From Paenibacillus sp. FSL W8-0186 (GTDB lineage: Bacteria > Bacillota > Bacilli > Paenibacillales > Paenibacillaceae), in NCBI RefSeq assembly GCF_037969765.1, contig NZ_CP150207.1, positions 4,431,001 through 4,495,000 on the forward strand: a DNA stretch of 64,000 nucleotides. The letters are read 5' to 3'. The position numbers and the translations under genes are program-made. This document shows, in pieces, positions 7,783 through 17,386 of this stretch; the first letter of the stretch is position 1; every line of letters starts with the position of its first letter. The notes under the pieces were generated by a model, which did not search any database, was not told the DNA's origin, and was given only the letters and a program-made list of their open reading frames with translations.

Positions 7783-8799
7783 TTAACCGCCAATATAGGA
7801 CATATTGATTTTCTTGCGCTGCCGGACCCGCTGCTCCGTTCGTTCATCCGAATAACGGTCGCTCCGCTGCTCCCAGACACTCCGAATAGCTGTCAGCAGC
7901 TCGTCCTTGGATGCGCCTCCCCGTAGCAGCTCACGCAAATCAAACCCCTGTGAGGCGAACAGACAGGTATAGAACTTCCCTTCCGATGACAGTCTTGCAC
8001 GTGTGCAGGTCGAACAGAACGACTCCGACACCGAGGTAATAAAGCCGATCTCGGCTTCGCCGTCCTTATATCGATATCTCTGCGCCACCTCACCGAAATA
8101 ATGCGGCTCCAGGGCTTCCAGCTCGTACACCCTGCTCAATCTATCATAGATGTCTCTCTTGGTTACAACGCGTTTCAGACTCCAGTCGTTATCGTTGCCC
8201 ACATCCATAAATTCGATGAAGCATAGCGTAATCCCCTTCTCTTTGAAGTAGGCGGCCATAGGGAGAATCTCCTGATCGTTTACACCTTTTTGCACTACCA
8301 TATTCACCTTGATTTGAAAGCCTAGCTGTCTAGCATGCTCGATATTGTCGAGAATAGCAGCCGGTTTAATTCCGCGCCCATTCATATATGCAAACAGCTC
8401 CGGATTTAGGGCATCCAGACTAATATTCACTCTTCGGAGACCCTGATCATACAACGCTTGGCCATACTGCTTCAGGAGCAGGCCGTTTGTAGTCAGACCG
8501 ATATCCTCAATCCCTTCCATATTCACCAGCCTGCCAACGAGTTCCGGTAAATTTCTGCGCAGCAAAGGTTCCCCGCCTGTTAACCGAATCTTCTTCACAC
8601 CAAGCGAAGCAAACAATTGCGCAACATCGCAGATTTCTTCCAGCGTCAGCAGCTCGTTTTTGGGCAGAAATGGATAATCGTCTCCGAAAATTTCCTTGGG
8701 CATACAGTAGGTGCAGCGAAAATTACAGCGATCCGTTACTGAAATGCGCAAATCGCGGATAGGCCGATTCAGTTGGTCGCGGATAGGTTCAGTAGTCAT
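7783..8799 (-). CDS. moaA: GTP 3',8-cyclase MoaA
   Basis: 338 residues. A radical SAM enzyme that converts GTP to 3',8-cyclo-dihydro-GTP, the first step of molybdopterin synthesis. The N-terminal CxxxCxxC cluster site is in CNFRCTYC (Cys25, 29, 32), and the second C-terminal [4Fe-4S] cluster site is in CSTCTRA followed by a third Cys. The protein ends in the conserved Gly-Gly needed for activity. It lies downstream of moaD and moaE and provides cofactor for NarG. MoaC, the next enzyme, is not in the window. Confidence 0.96.
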   Translation of the reverse strand: MTTEPIRDQLNRPIRDLRISVTDRCNFRCTYCMPKEIFGDDYPFLPKNELLTLEEICDVAQLFASLGVKKIRLTGGEPLLRRNLPELVGRLVNMEGIEDIGLTTNGLLLKQYGQALYDQGLRRVNISLDALNPELFAYMNGRGIKPAAILDNIEHARQLGFQIKVNMVVQKGVNDQEILPMAAYFKEKGITLCFIEFMDVGNDNDWSLKRVVTKRDIYDRLSRVYELEALEPHYFGEVAQRYRYKDGEAEIGFITSVSESFCSTCTRARLSSEGKFYTCLFASQGFDLRELLRGGASKDELLTAIRSVWEQRSDRYSDERTEQRVRQRKKINMSYIGG

Positions 8800-8851
8800 T
8801 TCACATTTGCCCCTCTCTATTCTCCCTGCAAATCCTATATTGCTGCTTCGG

Positions 8852-9085
8852 TCAACCGCCGCTCACCGGCGGAATCATAGCAATCGTGTCCCCCGCTAGA
8901 ATGACATGCTCTTGCTGAGCATACTCTTCATTGACAGCAACAAATACGGTTCGATGATTAAATTCCGGGTAAACCGCTTTAGCCCAGTCCATAAGCTCCC
9001 GCACCGTCCACTCCGGGCGGTCAATGAGTTCCTCCGCTTTCCCCGTCAAATCGCGAAGACCTGCAAAATAGAGCACTCGTATCAT
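8852..9085 (-). CDS. moaD: Molybdopterin synthase sulfur carrier subunit MoaD
   Basis: 77 residues with the beta-grasp fold and the C-terminal PPVSGG. The terminal Gly-Gly is adenylated and thiocarboxylated, then donates sulfur to cyclic pyranopterin. It overlaps moaE by 4 bp (ATGA), indicating translational coupling with its partner subunit. Confidence 0.95.
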   Translation of the reverse strand: MIRVLYFAGLRDLTGKAEELIDRPEWTVRELMDWAKAVYPEFNHRTVFVAVNEEYAQQEHVILAGDTIAMIPPVSGG

Positions 9086-9528
9086 TCCGCACTCCCCCCT
9101 CGTTCAGGCTTCTTCCTCTGATTTCCGATCCATTCTTCACCATCTTCCCATATTTCCTTCTTCCAGATCGGCACCATTTCTTTGATGCGTTCAATCGCAT
9201 ATTCATTGGCCTCGTAAGCCGCCTTCCGATGCGGCGACGATACGGCAATGACAACGGCAATATCGGAAATATGCAATTCACCGATGCGATGGGCCATCGC
9301 CACACGCGTACCCGGCCATTTCTCTTCAATTTCGGCGCCGATTTGCGCCAGCTTTCTTTCCGCCATCGGAGCATAAGCTTCATAAGCCAAGTATAACGTT
9401 CTGACGCCGTGTGTCCATTCCCTTACATGCCCCGTAAACGTCGTTATGGCGCCTGCACCTGGATGCAGTACCAAATCAATAGCATTCTGAATATAGATAG
9501 GCCCGTCAACAATCTCATACCTTTTCAT
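9082..9528 (-). CDS. moaE: Molybdopterin synthase catalytic subunit MoaE
   Basis: 148 residues, usual length. Carries the MoaE core (FTGHVREWTHGVRTLYLAYE, then MAHRIGELHISD and VSSPHRKAAYEANEYAI), which holds the catalytic Lys/Arg/His residues. With MoaD it inserts two sulfurs into precursor Z to make molybdopterin. It is the first of the moaE-moaD-moaA-ywiC group and lies 66 bp after narT. Confidence 0.95.
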   Translation of the reverse strand: MKRYEIVDGPIYIQNAIDLVLHPGAGAITTFTGHVREWTHGVRTLYLAYEAYAPMAERKLAQIGAEIEEKWPGTRVAMAHRIGELHISDIAVVIAVSSPHRKAAYEANEYAIERIKEMVPIWKKEIWEDGEEWIGNQRKKPERGGSAE

Positions 9529-9594
9529 TATACAGCCACCTTATACGCCAAAATAGGGAAGAGCAACCGGCCGAATTGACCAGTCGCCCTTATT

Positions 9595-11085
9595 TCACGA
9601 TATACTAATATCACTGAACAACCCAACGTAGTGGACGACTTCCCCGGAATCGTCCTTAACTGCATTGATAGTCAGAAATTCCAGGTATTCCTCTCCGTTC
9701 TTCCGGCGGTTCCAAATCTCTCCTTGCCATTGGCCTGTTTCTCTAATTGTCCTCCACATTTCCTCGTAGAATGGTTTGGATTGCCTTCCTGATTTTAAAA
9801 TACTCGGCTTATGGCCAACAACCTCATCCTCGGCATACCCCGTCAGCTTGGTAAACGCCGGATTTACGCTTCTAATCCTTCCCTTGGAATCGGTAACTAG
9901 AATGCCTTGCCCCGTATAGCGGAACACTTTGCTGGACATGACCAGCCGATCCTGATAATACATCCATATGACCAGAATCAAGCTTGCCAAAGCAACTTGG
10001 GATAAAGCCATAAACCCGATGGAGTACTGTCCGGTCATGGAATAAATCATAGAGAGCATGAGCGGCGGGAAGAAGCCCCCTAGACCACCCATCATCGATA
10101 CGATCCCATTCACGGTTCCCGCCTGCTTGTTGAAGTATTGCGGGACAAGCTTAAATATAACGCCATTTCCCAGCCCTGCACAAACCGCTATAGTTAGACT
10201 GCCTACGGTATATAGCCCGATTGAAGGCGAGAATGCCAACAATATTCCGGAAAGCGTCAGCCCCAGAAAAATACCCATCAATAGAATTAACGGTTTGAAC
10301 TTGTCGCCAAGCCATCCGCCGACCGGACGCATAAACGTAGCCAGAGCGATAAATCCGGCCGTCCGCATCCCTGCATCCACTTTCTCCAGTGCAAAGTGAG
10401 AGACCAGGAAATTAGGCAAGTATACGGTGAAGGCCACAAAAGAACCGAAGGTAAGGAAGTAAAAAAGCGAGAACAGCCACAGCTTATCGCTTTTATAGAC
10501 CGCCTTGATTTCATCCATAATCGGGGTCTTTACTTTAACTTCCTTTCGGTCTCCAAACAGTATATTTAATGCGATAAAAATCAATAGCAGAACAAGATAG
10601 AGCTTTACGGTCAAAGACCAGCCAACTTGCGTTGCGATGACCGGCGCAGCGAACGTAGTAATCGCCGTACCCAGATTGCCAATCCCGTAGACGCCGTTGA
10701 CCAGCCCATGCCGTTCTTTCGGATAGTACTTCGGCAAAGACGTTACACCCACTGAGAATACGGCGCCGCCAATCCCCAGAAACAAACCGCCGATGACCAA
10801 ATCGATAAACGTAGAGGCTGCACTTATATAGAATACCGGGAACAGCAGCAGAACGAAGCTGACCGAGAAGACGATACGGGCTCCGAATACATTGGCGTAA
10901 TACCCGAAAGGGATTCGTAGAACCGACCCTAGTACAACGGGGATCGCCGTGAGAATTGCCAGCTTTTCCGCTGGAATTTGAATATCTTCTTTCATAAATG
11001 GAATGAGCGCCGAAATAATCACCCACACCATAAAGCCAAGCACTAAATTCATCGTTTGCAAAGGCAGCTGCATTTTTCTAATCAT
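9595..11085 (-). CDS. narT: Nitrate/nitrite transporter (NarK/NarT family) with C-terminal PAS domain
   Basis: 496 residues. Residues 1 to about 378 form a 12-span MFS transporter of the nitrate/nitrite porter family, similar to NarT and NasA; it should import nitrate or exchange it for nitrite. Residues about 384-496 are an extra cytoplasmic PAS domain (GQGILVTDSKG, NPAFTKLTGYAEDEVVG, then WNRRKNGEEY and a PAC motif), with no kinase or other output domain after it. The usual NarK ends near 400 residues. The start ATG lies in a promoter region with two NreC-like boxes. The PAS may sense redox, haem or a ligand and gate transport; this is inference. A frameshift-free reading frame across the joint argues against an artefact. 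Confidence 0.9.
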   Translation of the reverse strand: MIRKMQLPLQTMNLVLGFMVWVIISALIPFMKEDIQIPAEKLAILTAIPVVLGSVLRIPFGYYANVFGARIVFSVSFVLLLFPVFYISAASTFIDLVIGGLFLGIGGAVFSVGVTSLPKYYPKERHGLVNGVYGIGNLGTAITTFAAPVIATQVGWSLTVKLYLVLLLIFIALNILFGDRKEVKVKTPIMDEIKAVYKSDKLWLFSLFYFLTFGSFVAFTVYLPNFLVSHFALEKVDAGMRTAGFIALATFMRPVGGWLGDKFKPLILLMGIFLGLTLSGILLAFSPSIGLYTVGSLTIAVCAGLGNGVIFKLVPQYFNKQAGTVNGIVSMMGGLGGFFPPLMLSMIYSMTGQYSIGFMALSQVALASLILVIWMYYQDRLVMSSKVFRYTGQGILVTDSKGRIRSVNPAFTKLTGYAEDEVVGHKPSILKSGRQSKPFYEEMWRTIRETGQWQGEIWNRRKNGEEYLEFLTINAVKDDSGEVVHYVGLFSDISIS

Positions 11086-11131
11086 CAGATCACCTAATTC
11101 CTGCGTACTGAATTATTGATTCCCATCTCTT

Positions 11132-11137
11132 ATTGTA
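11132..11137 (-). promoter_or_regulatory. -10 element of the narT promoter
   Basis: TACAAT on the minus strand, centred 34 bp downstream of the nearer NreC-like box. No good -35 hexamer is present, as expected for an activator-dependent promoter. Confidence 0.45.
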
Positions 11138-11161
11138 AATGCCATACGCGGAGAAAAATAA

Positions 11162-11197
11162 TAGGGAAATCCCCTGATCGTGCAGAGGAATTCCCTA
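11162..11197. promoter_or_regulatory. Paired NreC-like boxes upstream of narT
   Basis: TAGGGAAATCCCCT (11162-11175) and AGAGGAATTCCCTA (11184-11197) match the staphylococcal NreC pattern TAGGG-N4-CCCTA, with centres 22 bp apart. The same spacing occurs upstream of narG. Confidence 0.65.
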
Positions 11198-11261
11198 AAT
11201 ATTGTGCATTTTAGATTTGGCTATGTTAACCTTTATTGTGATATTCAAGCGGGTGTGTTAT

Positions 11262-11292
11262 TTGACTTAGAGTTAGCTCTAATGACTATACT
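11262..11292 (+). promoter_or_regulatory. MerR-type promoter with 19-bp spacer (aldo/keto reductase)
   Basis: TTGACT (11262-11267) and TATACT (11287-11292) are separated by 19 bp and enclose the dyad TTAGAG-TTAG-CTCTAA (11267-11282). A long spacer with a dyad inside it is the hallmark of MerR-family activation; the sequence resembles NmlR/AdhR-type operators. Confidence 0.6.
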
Positions 11293-11331
11293 TTTTATGA
11301 AGGGATTCCTTTATGGTGAGGAGGCAGTCTG

Positions 11332-12312
11332 ATGGAATATGTAAAACTGGGAAACACCGGCTTGGATGTATCTCGATTTTGTCTTGGCTGTATGAGTTTT
11401 GGTGTAGCAGAGCGTTGGATTCATCAATGGGTACTTAATGAAGAGCAGAGCCGCCCCATTATTAAGAAAGCACTTGAGCTTGGTATCAATTTTTTTGACA
11501 CGGCTAATGTATATTCGATGGGAACAAGTGAGGAAATTCTGGGACGAGCATTGAAGGATTATGCCAATCGAGATGAGATTGTACTTGCAACGAAGATACA
11601 TGGCCGTATGCATGAAGGTCCAAATGGGGCTGGTCTTTCCCGAAAAGCAATCATTAGCGAAATTGATAAAAGCCTTAAAAGACTGGGAACCGATTATGTA
11701 GATCTCTATATCATCCACCGTTGGGATTACAATACCCCCATCGAAGAAACGATGGAAGCCTTGCATGATGTTGTAAAGGCGGGAAAGGCAAGATACATAG
11801 GTGCCTCAGCCATGTATGCATGGCAGTTTCAAAAGTCATTGTATGTGGCGGAGAAAAATGGTTGGACAAGGTTTATATCCATGCAAAATCACTTAAACCT
11901 TATATACCGTGAAGAGGAAAGGGAAATGCTGCCGCTTTGTAGAGAGGAAAAAATAGGTGTAACACCATATAGTCCTCTTGCATCGGGGAGATTGACCCGT
12001 GATTGGTCGGAAACAACGCATCGTTCCGAAACCGACCAAGTTCAGAAATCTAAGTATGATTCGACGGCGGACAGTGACCGATTAATTGTAGAGCGGGTTG
12101 CGGCAATCGCGGAAAAACGCGGAGTTCCTCGAATTCATATTGCACTTGCCTGGCTGCTGCAAAAAGAACCAGTGACAGCTCCTATTATCGGTGCTACGAA
12201 AACGTCTCATCTCGAAGATGCCATAGGTGCCCTTTCTATTGCATTAACACCAGAGGAAATTGCATCGTTAGAAGAACCATATGTACCTCACAGGATAGTT
12301 GGACACGAGTAA
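11332..12312 (+). CDS. Aldo/keto reductase family oxidoreductase
   Basis: 326 residues, standard AKR (beta/alpha)8 barrel. Visible motifs: GINFFDTANVYSMGTSEEIL with the catalytic Asp and Tyr, then DLYIIHRWD with the catalytic His, and a C-terminal NADPH site (PIIGATKTSHLEDAI). It should reduce an aldehyde or ketone; the substrate is unknown. GAGGAGG lies seven bases before ATG. It is transcribed against its neighbours, wedged between nreC and narT, and has a MerR-type promoter, suggesting a role in carbonyl or electrophile stress. Confidence 0.9.
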   Translation: MEYVKLGNTGLDVSRFCLGCMSFGVAERWIHQWVLNEEQSRPIIKKALELGINFFDTANVYSMGTSEEILGRALKDYANRDEIVLATKIHGRMHEGPNGAGLSRKAIISEIDKSLKRLGTDYVDLYIIHRWDYNTPIEETMEALHDVVKAGKARYIGASAMYAWQFQKSLYVAEKNGWTRFISMQNHLNLIYREEEREMLPLCREEKIGVTPYSPLASGRLTRDWSETTHRSETDQVQKSKYDSTADSDRLIVERVAAIAEKRGVPRIHIALAWLLQKEPVTAPIIGATKTSHLEDAIGALSIALTPEEIASLEEPYVPHRIVGHE

Positions 12313-12339
12313 TATTGACTTTTAGTCCGGCAGCATATT

Positions 12340-12363
12340 AAACCGCCCCTTACGGGGCGGTTT
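12340..12363. terminator. Bidirectional terminator between the aldo/keto reductase and nreC
   Basis: AAACCGCCCC-TTAC-GGGGCGGTTT is a perfect 10-bp stem with A/T tracts on both sides, serving both converging genes. Confidence 0.85.
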
Positions 12364-12372
12364 AATTATTGG

Positions 12373-13020
12373 CTAAAAATCAATCAGCTTCTTCTTGAGG
12401 GCGTACTCCACTAATTCCGGACGGCTCTTTAAGCCCAGCTTCTCCATGATTTTCGCCTTGTGCACCTCCACCGTCTTGACGGAAATGAACAATTTCTCGG
12501 CAATTTCCTTGTTCCCATAACCTTTGGCGACCAGTGGCAGCACTTCTATCTCCCGCTTGGTTAGCAGATTAAAAGGGTCGGAATCACTGGATTCCTGGTC
12601 CTTCTTAATGAACTCCCTGACAAGGGATGTCGCCATCTTGGAATGAATATACGTTTCCCCCTGATGAACAGTGCGAATCGCTGTCAGCAGCTCCTCGTCC
12701 GGCGCATTTTTCAACACATAGCCCGCGGCCCCGTTCTTGAGTACATGGAACAAGTACTCCTCATCGTCGTACATGGTGAGAATCAATATTCTCGTGTCGG
12801 GATAATCGCTGCTGATCTTGCCTGTCGCGATCAATCCGCTTTCGCCCGGAGGCATGCTCAAATCCATCAATAAGACATCAGGATTATGCTTGGCAACCAT
12901 TTGATATGCCTCGATCCCATCCGCAGCCGTAGCCACGACCTCCATGTCGGGCTGATAATTCAGAATCATGGAGAAGCCGCTGCGAACGACGGCGTGATCG
13001 TCGGCGATGACAATTTTCAT
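12373..13020 (-). CDS. nreC: Response regulator NreC
   Basis: 215 residues: receiver domain with acidic pocket Asp7-Asp8 and phospho-acceptor Asp53, then a LuxR/NarL-type helix-turn-helix ([20 protein letters not shown] onward, about residue 148 to the end). The order and similarity to the staphylococcal narGHJI-nreABC operon identify it as NreC, activator of nitrate respiration genes under anoxia. It overlaps nreB by 4 bp (ATGA). Putative binding boxes are upstream of narG and narT. Confidence 0.9.
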   Translation of the reverse strand: MKIVIADDHAVVRSGFSMILNYQPDMEVVATAADGIEAYQMVAKHNPDVLLMDLSMPPGESGLIATGKISSDYPDTRILILTMYDDEEYLFHVLKNGAAGYVLKNAPDEELLTAIRTVHQGETYIHSKMATSLVREFIKKDQESSDSDPFNLLTKREIEVLPLVAKGYGNKEIAEKLFISVKTVEVHKAKIMEKLGLKSRPELVEYALKKKLIDF

Positions 13021-14081
13021 TCCGTATCCCCTCCTTCGTTTGGCGACAATGGAATACGCAGATGGATCGTTGTCCCTACGCCCACCTCCGATACAATAAT
13101 CAATTGGCCATGCACAAGCTCAGCACGCTCCCGCATACCAAACAAGCCGAGCCCTGTTCCTTTGGGGTCCCTTGTGTTCAACTGGAAGCCTGAGCCTGCA
13201 TCCTGTACGATGAGCTGCAGCTCGCGGTCCTCTTCGAACAGCCTGACCTGGATTTCATCTGTATTCGCGTATTTTAGCGCATTCAGCACCGCTTCCTGAC
13301 AAATCCGGTAGACGACAGTCTCTATCTCATTGCTGTACCTTGCAGCGGATAGCTCAGCCTTAAAATCGATCAGCAGCCCGTAGTTTTTCTCCAGCCATTT
13401 GAAATGGGAGCGGAAGGCCGCCTTCAGTCCGAAATCATCCAATGACGCCGGACGCAATTCCACAGCCAGCCGCCGGATATCATCGAGCAGCCGGGTTAAT
13501 GAGGCTTCTGTCTGCTGTAATTTGTTCAGTACGACTTCATCGGCGTTCATATATTTGAGAACGCGCAAATCGACGAGGGAGCTTAACAGCTCCTGCGCAA
13601 CACTATCGTGCAGCTCGCGCGAAATCCGCTTGCGCTCGTCCTCCTGCGCTTTGATCACATATTTGGTCATATTGGTCTGGTACAGCATTTCCTGAGTCCG
13701 GTATTGCTTCGTTAAGTTAAGCAGCATGAAGACGCGGATGCCTTCCGCCTCATCGATCACATGAAAGCTTGCTGCATAGGGAACGAGCCCTTTGCCCCGC
13801 GTATTCAAATATACTTGAAAGGAGGAGAAGTCTTCCTTCGTATTTCTCAAGAAGCAATTCACACAGGAGATCATCGCCTCTTCACTCATATAGCCGGCAC
13901 AGGAATTGCAAATCGAGACCGCTTCTCCCTTATGCAGCTGTTCGATCACATCCAGATCCAGGATATTCTCCGCGGCCGGGTTCATATGGAGGATTTCTCC
14001 CTCTGAATTGACGAAAAATATGGCCTCGCTGCTGTTCTTATACATGCTCCTTAGCAGTTCAGACATAGGGATATCGAGCAA
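13017..14081 (-). CDS. nreB: Oxygen-sensing histidine kinase NreB
   Basis: 354 residues, soluble. An N-terminal PAS-like domain carries Cys58-x2-Cys61-x11-Cys73-x2-Cys76, the exact spacing of the oxygen-labile [4Fe-4S] site of Staphylococcus NreB. Then follow a HisKA_3 dimerisation domain ([13 protein letters not shown], His158) and an HPK7-type ATPase domain. In anoxia the intact cluster permits autophosphorylation and transfer to NreC. Start: TTG at 14081, eight bases after AGGAG; the GTG at 14090 lies on top of the ribosome site. Expression is coupled to nreA, which stops at 14087. Confidence 0.92.
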   Translation of the reverse strand: MLDIPMSELLRSMYKNSSEAIFFVNSEGEILHMNPAAENILDLDVIEQLHKGEAVSICNSCAGYMSEEAMISCVNCFLRNTKEDFSSFQVYLNTRGKGLVPYAASFHVIDEAEGIRVFMLLNLTKQYRTQEMLYQTNMTKYVIKAQEDERKRISRELHDSVAQELLSSLVDLRVLKYMNADEVVLNKLQQTEASLTRLLDDIRRLAVELRPASLDDFGLKAAFRSHFKWLEKNYGLLIDFKAELSAARYSNEIETVVYRICQEAVLNALKYANTDEIQVRLFEEDRELQLIVQDAGSGFQLNTRDPKGTGLGLFGMRERAELVHGQLIIVSEVGVGTTIHLRIPLSPNEGGDTE

Positions 14082-14086
14082 AGGAC

Positions 14087-14551
14087 TCACTCCTCTATCA
14101 GCTCTCTAGTGAAATAGGGGCCGAATGACGGGTCTATATATTGCCTAAATTCATCGAGCAAGGCAGTTGTTAACCGGTTTCCTTCGCGAAAGCCTACCAA
14201 CAATACGCCATCCACGCGGCTTTCCTTCCATAACGGGACAGCGCATACGGTTTGAAGCTGCTCCGCGACGATAATCGGGTAATTGAACAAATCGTTAGGA
14301 TCGAGTTCTTCGGCTATATTTTGAATGATCATCGGCTTTCCCGTCTTGAACACCATACCGGCGATTCCCTTGCCCGAATGCAGTACAATCCGTCTGTAGC
14401 GTTCGTTCAAATTGCCTGATGCGTACTGCCAGGTCAGCACAAATTGATCGGCTGCAGACTGGACTAGCGCAATCGAGACAAAATCAAAAGCAAATCGTCC
14501 CCGAAGGGAATCAATCGCTTGCTGACAATCAAAATTCGGTTCATCCTTCAT
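14087..14551 (-). CDS. nreA: GAF-domain nitrate sensor NreA
   Basis: 154 residues forming a single GAF domain (core GKGIAGMVFKTGKPMIIQNI, then the CAVPLW strand). In Staphylococcus carnosus NreA binds nitrate and inhibits NreB when nitrate is absent. The gene position between narI and nreB matches that operon. The ATG at 14551 has a GGGGTGG ribosome site; the longer frame overlaps the narI 3' region without one. Confidence 0.85.
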   Translation of the reverse strand: MKDEPNFDCQQAIDSLRGRFAFDFVSIALVQSAADQFVLTWQYASGNLNERYRRIVLHSGKGIAGMVFKTGKPMIIQNIAEELDPNDLFNYPIIVAEQLQTVCAVPLWKESRVDGVLLVGFREGNRLTTALLDEFRQYIDPSFGPYFTRELIEE

Positions 14552-14602
14552 CCTGTTTCCACCCCTGCTTATTGAAAAGAAAGAAGGCATACAGCCTTCT
14601 CT

Positions 14603-15295
14603 CTACATTCCTTGTTTACGGTTCTTTCTGTATAGAATATAACTTCTCCCCACATAATTCAATGGAACGCTCCAGACGTGAACCAGCCTTGTAAATGGCC
14701 ATATCGCAAAGATGAAGAAGGCGGCCAAAATGTGAATTTTAAACGATACCGGTACATCTGCCATTAAGCCAGCCTCAGGACGAAGGATGAACAAATTCCG
14801 GAACCACACGGATATCGTCGAGCGATAGTCGAAGTCAGGCTGGACGGCATTGGTTACGATTGTACTGTACATGCCCATGACAACTATAAACAACAATACT
14901 AAGTTTACGATAATGTCCGACGCGGAGCTTAATCTCCGCACATTTTTGATCGTCAGGCGCCGGACAGTCAGCAGAAGCATTCCTCCCAATGTGATAAATC
15001 CGAATAATCCCCCGATATACGTCGCGCCGAGGTGATACAGGTGATCACTAATTCCGAGAGTCTGTATCCATTCTTTTGGAATCCCCAATCCCGCGATATG
15101 GCCGAGGGCCACAGGAATGATGCCCAGATGAAACATCAAACTGCCAAGCCTCAGATGCTTCTTCTCGATAAATTCGCTGGACTTGGCGGTCCAATGGAAT
15201 TGATCATGGCGGTATCGGTAGATATGGCCCACAACGAATATTACGAGGCAAAGATAAGGGAAAATCACCCACAGAAATTGATCCCATAAGCTCAT
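14603..15295 (-). CDS. narI: Respiratory nitrate reductase gamma subunit NarI
   Basis: 230 residues with five membrane spans and paired histidines for two b-type haems, for example in the HIYRYRHDQFHW region. It is the membrane cytochrome b that takes electrons from menaquinol and passes them to NarH. The ATG at 15295 overlaps the narJ stop by 4 bp. Confidence 0.94.
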   Translation of the reverse strand: MSLWDQFLWVIFPYLCLVIFVVGHIYRYRHDQFHWTAKSSEFIEKKHLRLGSLMFHLGIIPVALGHIAGLGIPKEWIQTLGISDHLYHLGATYIGGLFGFITLGGMLLLTVRRLTIKNVRRLSSASDIIVNLVLLFIVVMGMYSTIVTNAVQPDFDYRSTISVWFRNLFILRPEAGLMADVPVSFKIHILAAFFIFAIWPFTRLVHVWSVPLNYVGRSYILYRKNRKQGM

Positions 15296-15876
15296 TGCTC
15301 TTTTGCCACCTCCTGTCTGACACAAGCCTTCAGCGTTTCCCGCAAGCCTTTGATCAAGTGGTAGTAGGGATTTTCATTTTTCTCTAGCGATTTCAGCAAA
15401 TGATAGGTGCCATCCTCAATGACGCCTGCCAGTACGCTAAAGTCTTTCTCGGCCTGTGCATTGCCCTGCCAGCTTGCCGCATAAATAAACTCGCACATCA
15501 GCGGCAAATAATCAGACAGCTCATGATCCGGCATTTCCAGCCCGAACATCTGATACAGAATTTTCAGTTTGGCCAGCATCTGCCCGCGTTCCTTGGTATC
15601 TTCAAATTTGAAGTAAGTCATGTATAAGGTCGAATCCTTCTGAAAATCAAAGGTCTGTACGTACAGCTCTTCCATTTGCTCCATACTGAAGCCATGCATC
15701 AAATCCCAGAATCTCCTCACATGCTCATAAGCCGGGTCATCAGGGGTTAGCAGTTCTTCGATGACGGACGGATGGTAATGCAACTTCTCCGGGTACGTTA
15801 ACTGCTGGGCGAAAAAACCGAATATATGCTTGTATTCATACAGCTTCTCGAGATTAATCACGCCATATTCCCCCAT
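15292..15876 (-). CDS. narJ: Nitrate reductase assembly chaperone NarJ
   Basis: About 194 residues of the TorD/NarJ family; it holds apo-NarG until the molybdenum cofactor is inserted and the enzyme docks with NarI. The start is uncertain. The ATG at 15876 has no good ribosome site; a GTG at 15861 preceded by GGGGGA is an alternative. The narH 3' end overlaps the start region, so translation is coupled either way. Confidence 0.88.
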   Translation of the reverse strand: MGEYGVINLEKLYEYKHIFGFFAQQLTYPEKLHYHPSVIEELLTPDDPAYEHVRRFWDLMHGFSMEQMEELYVQTFDFQKDSTLYMTYFKFEDTKERGQMLAKLKILYQMFGLEMPDHELSDYLPLMCEFIYAASWQGNAQAEKDFSVLAGVIEDGTYHLLKSLEKNENPYYHLIKGLRETLKACVRQEVAKEQ

Positions 15877-17386
15877 AGAAGTGATCTTCTTCTTTCGCAC
15901 TGTTCGTTCCAGATGATCCGCTAGTTCCGCAGCCCCCGCAATCCATCCCAAAGCCTGCAGAGCCCTGGGCGTGGTAAGTGTCCAAATACGTTTCCTTATG
16001 TGATGTCGGAATTACGAACCGATCTTCATATTTGGCAATAGCTAACAAACGGTAGATTTGCTCGGTCTGGTGCGCGGTTAATCCCAGGCGATTCAGCCGT
16101 CCCTCGTCGAAGGCTTTGCCCGTCTGCGCGGATCTCATATATGAACGCATCATCGCCAGACGCTGCAGCGATTCTTTTACAGGCTCGGAATCGCCGGCGG
16201 TTAACATGTTGGCTAAATATTGGATTGGGGTTCTCATTTCTTCAATCGCCGGGAAAATCATATCCGGGTTCTGAATCGAATCCTTACCTTCGAAGTAATT
16301 CATGATCGGACTGAGCGGCGGCACGTACCAGACCATGGGCAGTGTCCGGTATTCCGGATGCAGCGGGAAGGCCAGCTTGTATTCAATAGCCAGCTTGTAA
16401 ACCGGCGAATTTTGTGCCGCCTCGAGCCATTCCTCTGTCAGGCCTTCTGCGCGGGCCTGTGCGATGACGGCAGGATCATTCGGATCAAGGAACAAATCGC
16501 ATTGCGCCTGATACAAATCCCTCTCGTCCGGCATGGAAGCCGCCTCCTGCACCCGGTCGGCATCGTACAGCAATACGCCGAGGTAGCGGATACGTCCTGT
16601 GCATGTCTCGGAGCATACGGTCGGAAGCCCGGCTTCGATCCGCGGGAAGCAGAAGGTGCACTTCTCCGCCTTATTCGTCTGCCAGTTGAAGTACACTTTC
16701 TTGTACGGGCAGCCTGTCATGCAATAACGCCAGCCGCGGCAGGCCTCCTGATCGACAAGGACGATACCGTCCTCGTCACGCTTGTACATCGCTCCCGACG
16801 GGCAGGATGCCACGCAGCTCGGGTTCAAGCAATGCTCGCAAAGCCGCGGCAAATACATCATGAAGGCCTGCTCGAAATTGAATTTAATCTCTTCTTCAAT
16901 CTTCTCGATGTTCGGATCCTTTGGCCCCGTAACATGGGCACCCGCCAGATCGTCCTCCCAGTTCGGCCCCCATTCCAGCTCCATATTGTCGCCCGTAATC
17001 GCCGACTTCGGACGGGCCACCGGCTGGTGCTTCTTCTCGCCTGCATTCGTAAGATGTTCATAGTTGTAGTTCCATGGTTCGTAGTAGTCCTTCATCTCAG
17101 GCATATCCGGGTTGTGAAAAATTTTGCCGAGGGCAATCTTGGACAGCTTGTTCCCGGATTTCAATTCAAGCTTGCCGTTCTTCAGCATCCAGCCGCCTTT
17201 ATACTGCTCCTGATCCTCCCAGCGCTTGGGATAACCGATGCCCGGCTTCGTCTCCACGTTGTTGAACCACATGTATTCCGCGCCTGGACGGTTCGTCCAT
17301 GTGCTCTTGCAGGTCACGCTGCAGGTATGGCACCCTATGCATTTATCCAAATTCATAACCATGGCGATTTGCGCTTTAATCTTCAA
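15854..17386 (-). CDS. narH: Respiratory nitrate reductase beta subunit NarH
   Basis: 510 residues. Four Cys clusters bind [4Fe-4S]/[3Fe-4S] centres, beginning with CIGCHTCSVTC near the N-terminus and CEHCLNPSCVASCPSG and CRGWRYCMTGCPYKK later. It wires electrons from NarI haem to NarG. Start: TTG at 17386, nine bases after GGAGG, giving MKIKAQIAMVMNLDKC, which matches the family; the upstream TTG at 17395 abuts the ribosome site. It overlaps narG by 11 bp. The extra Gly/Cys-rich tail (GMDCGGCGTSGSSG) is notable. Confidence 0.95.
   Translation of the reverse strand: MKIKAQIAMVMNLDKCIGCHTCSVTCKSTWTNRPGAEYMWFNNVETKPGIGYPKRWEDQEQYKGGWMLKNGKLELKSGNKLSKIALGKIFHNPDMPEMKDYYEPWNYNYEHLTNAGEKKHQPVARPKSAITGDNMELEWGPNWEDDLAGAHVTGPKDPNIEKIEEEIKFNFEQAFMMYLPRLCEHCLNPSCVASCPSGAMYKRDEDGIVLVDQEACRGWRYCMTGCPYKKVYFNWQTNKAEKCTFCFPRIEAGLPTVCSETCTGRIRYLGVLLYDADRVQEAASMPDERDLYQAQCDLFLDPNDPAVIAQARAEGLTEEWLEAAQNSPVYKLAIEYKLAFPLHPEYRTLPMVWYVPPLSPIMNYFEGKDSIQNPDMIFPAIEEMRTPIQYLANMLTAGDSEPVKESLQRLAMMRSYMRSAQTGKAFDEGRLNRLGLTAHQTEQIYRLLAIAKYEDRFVIPTSHKETYLDTYHAQGSAGFGMDCGGCGTSGSSGTNSAKEEDHFYGGIWRD

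Noticed and set aside
11231..11260. FNR box near narT (TGTGA half-site)
   Set aside because: Only one half matches; the other half of TGTGA-N6-TCACA is missing. NreC boxes explain the regulation better.
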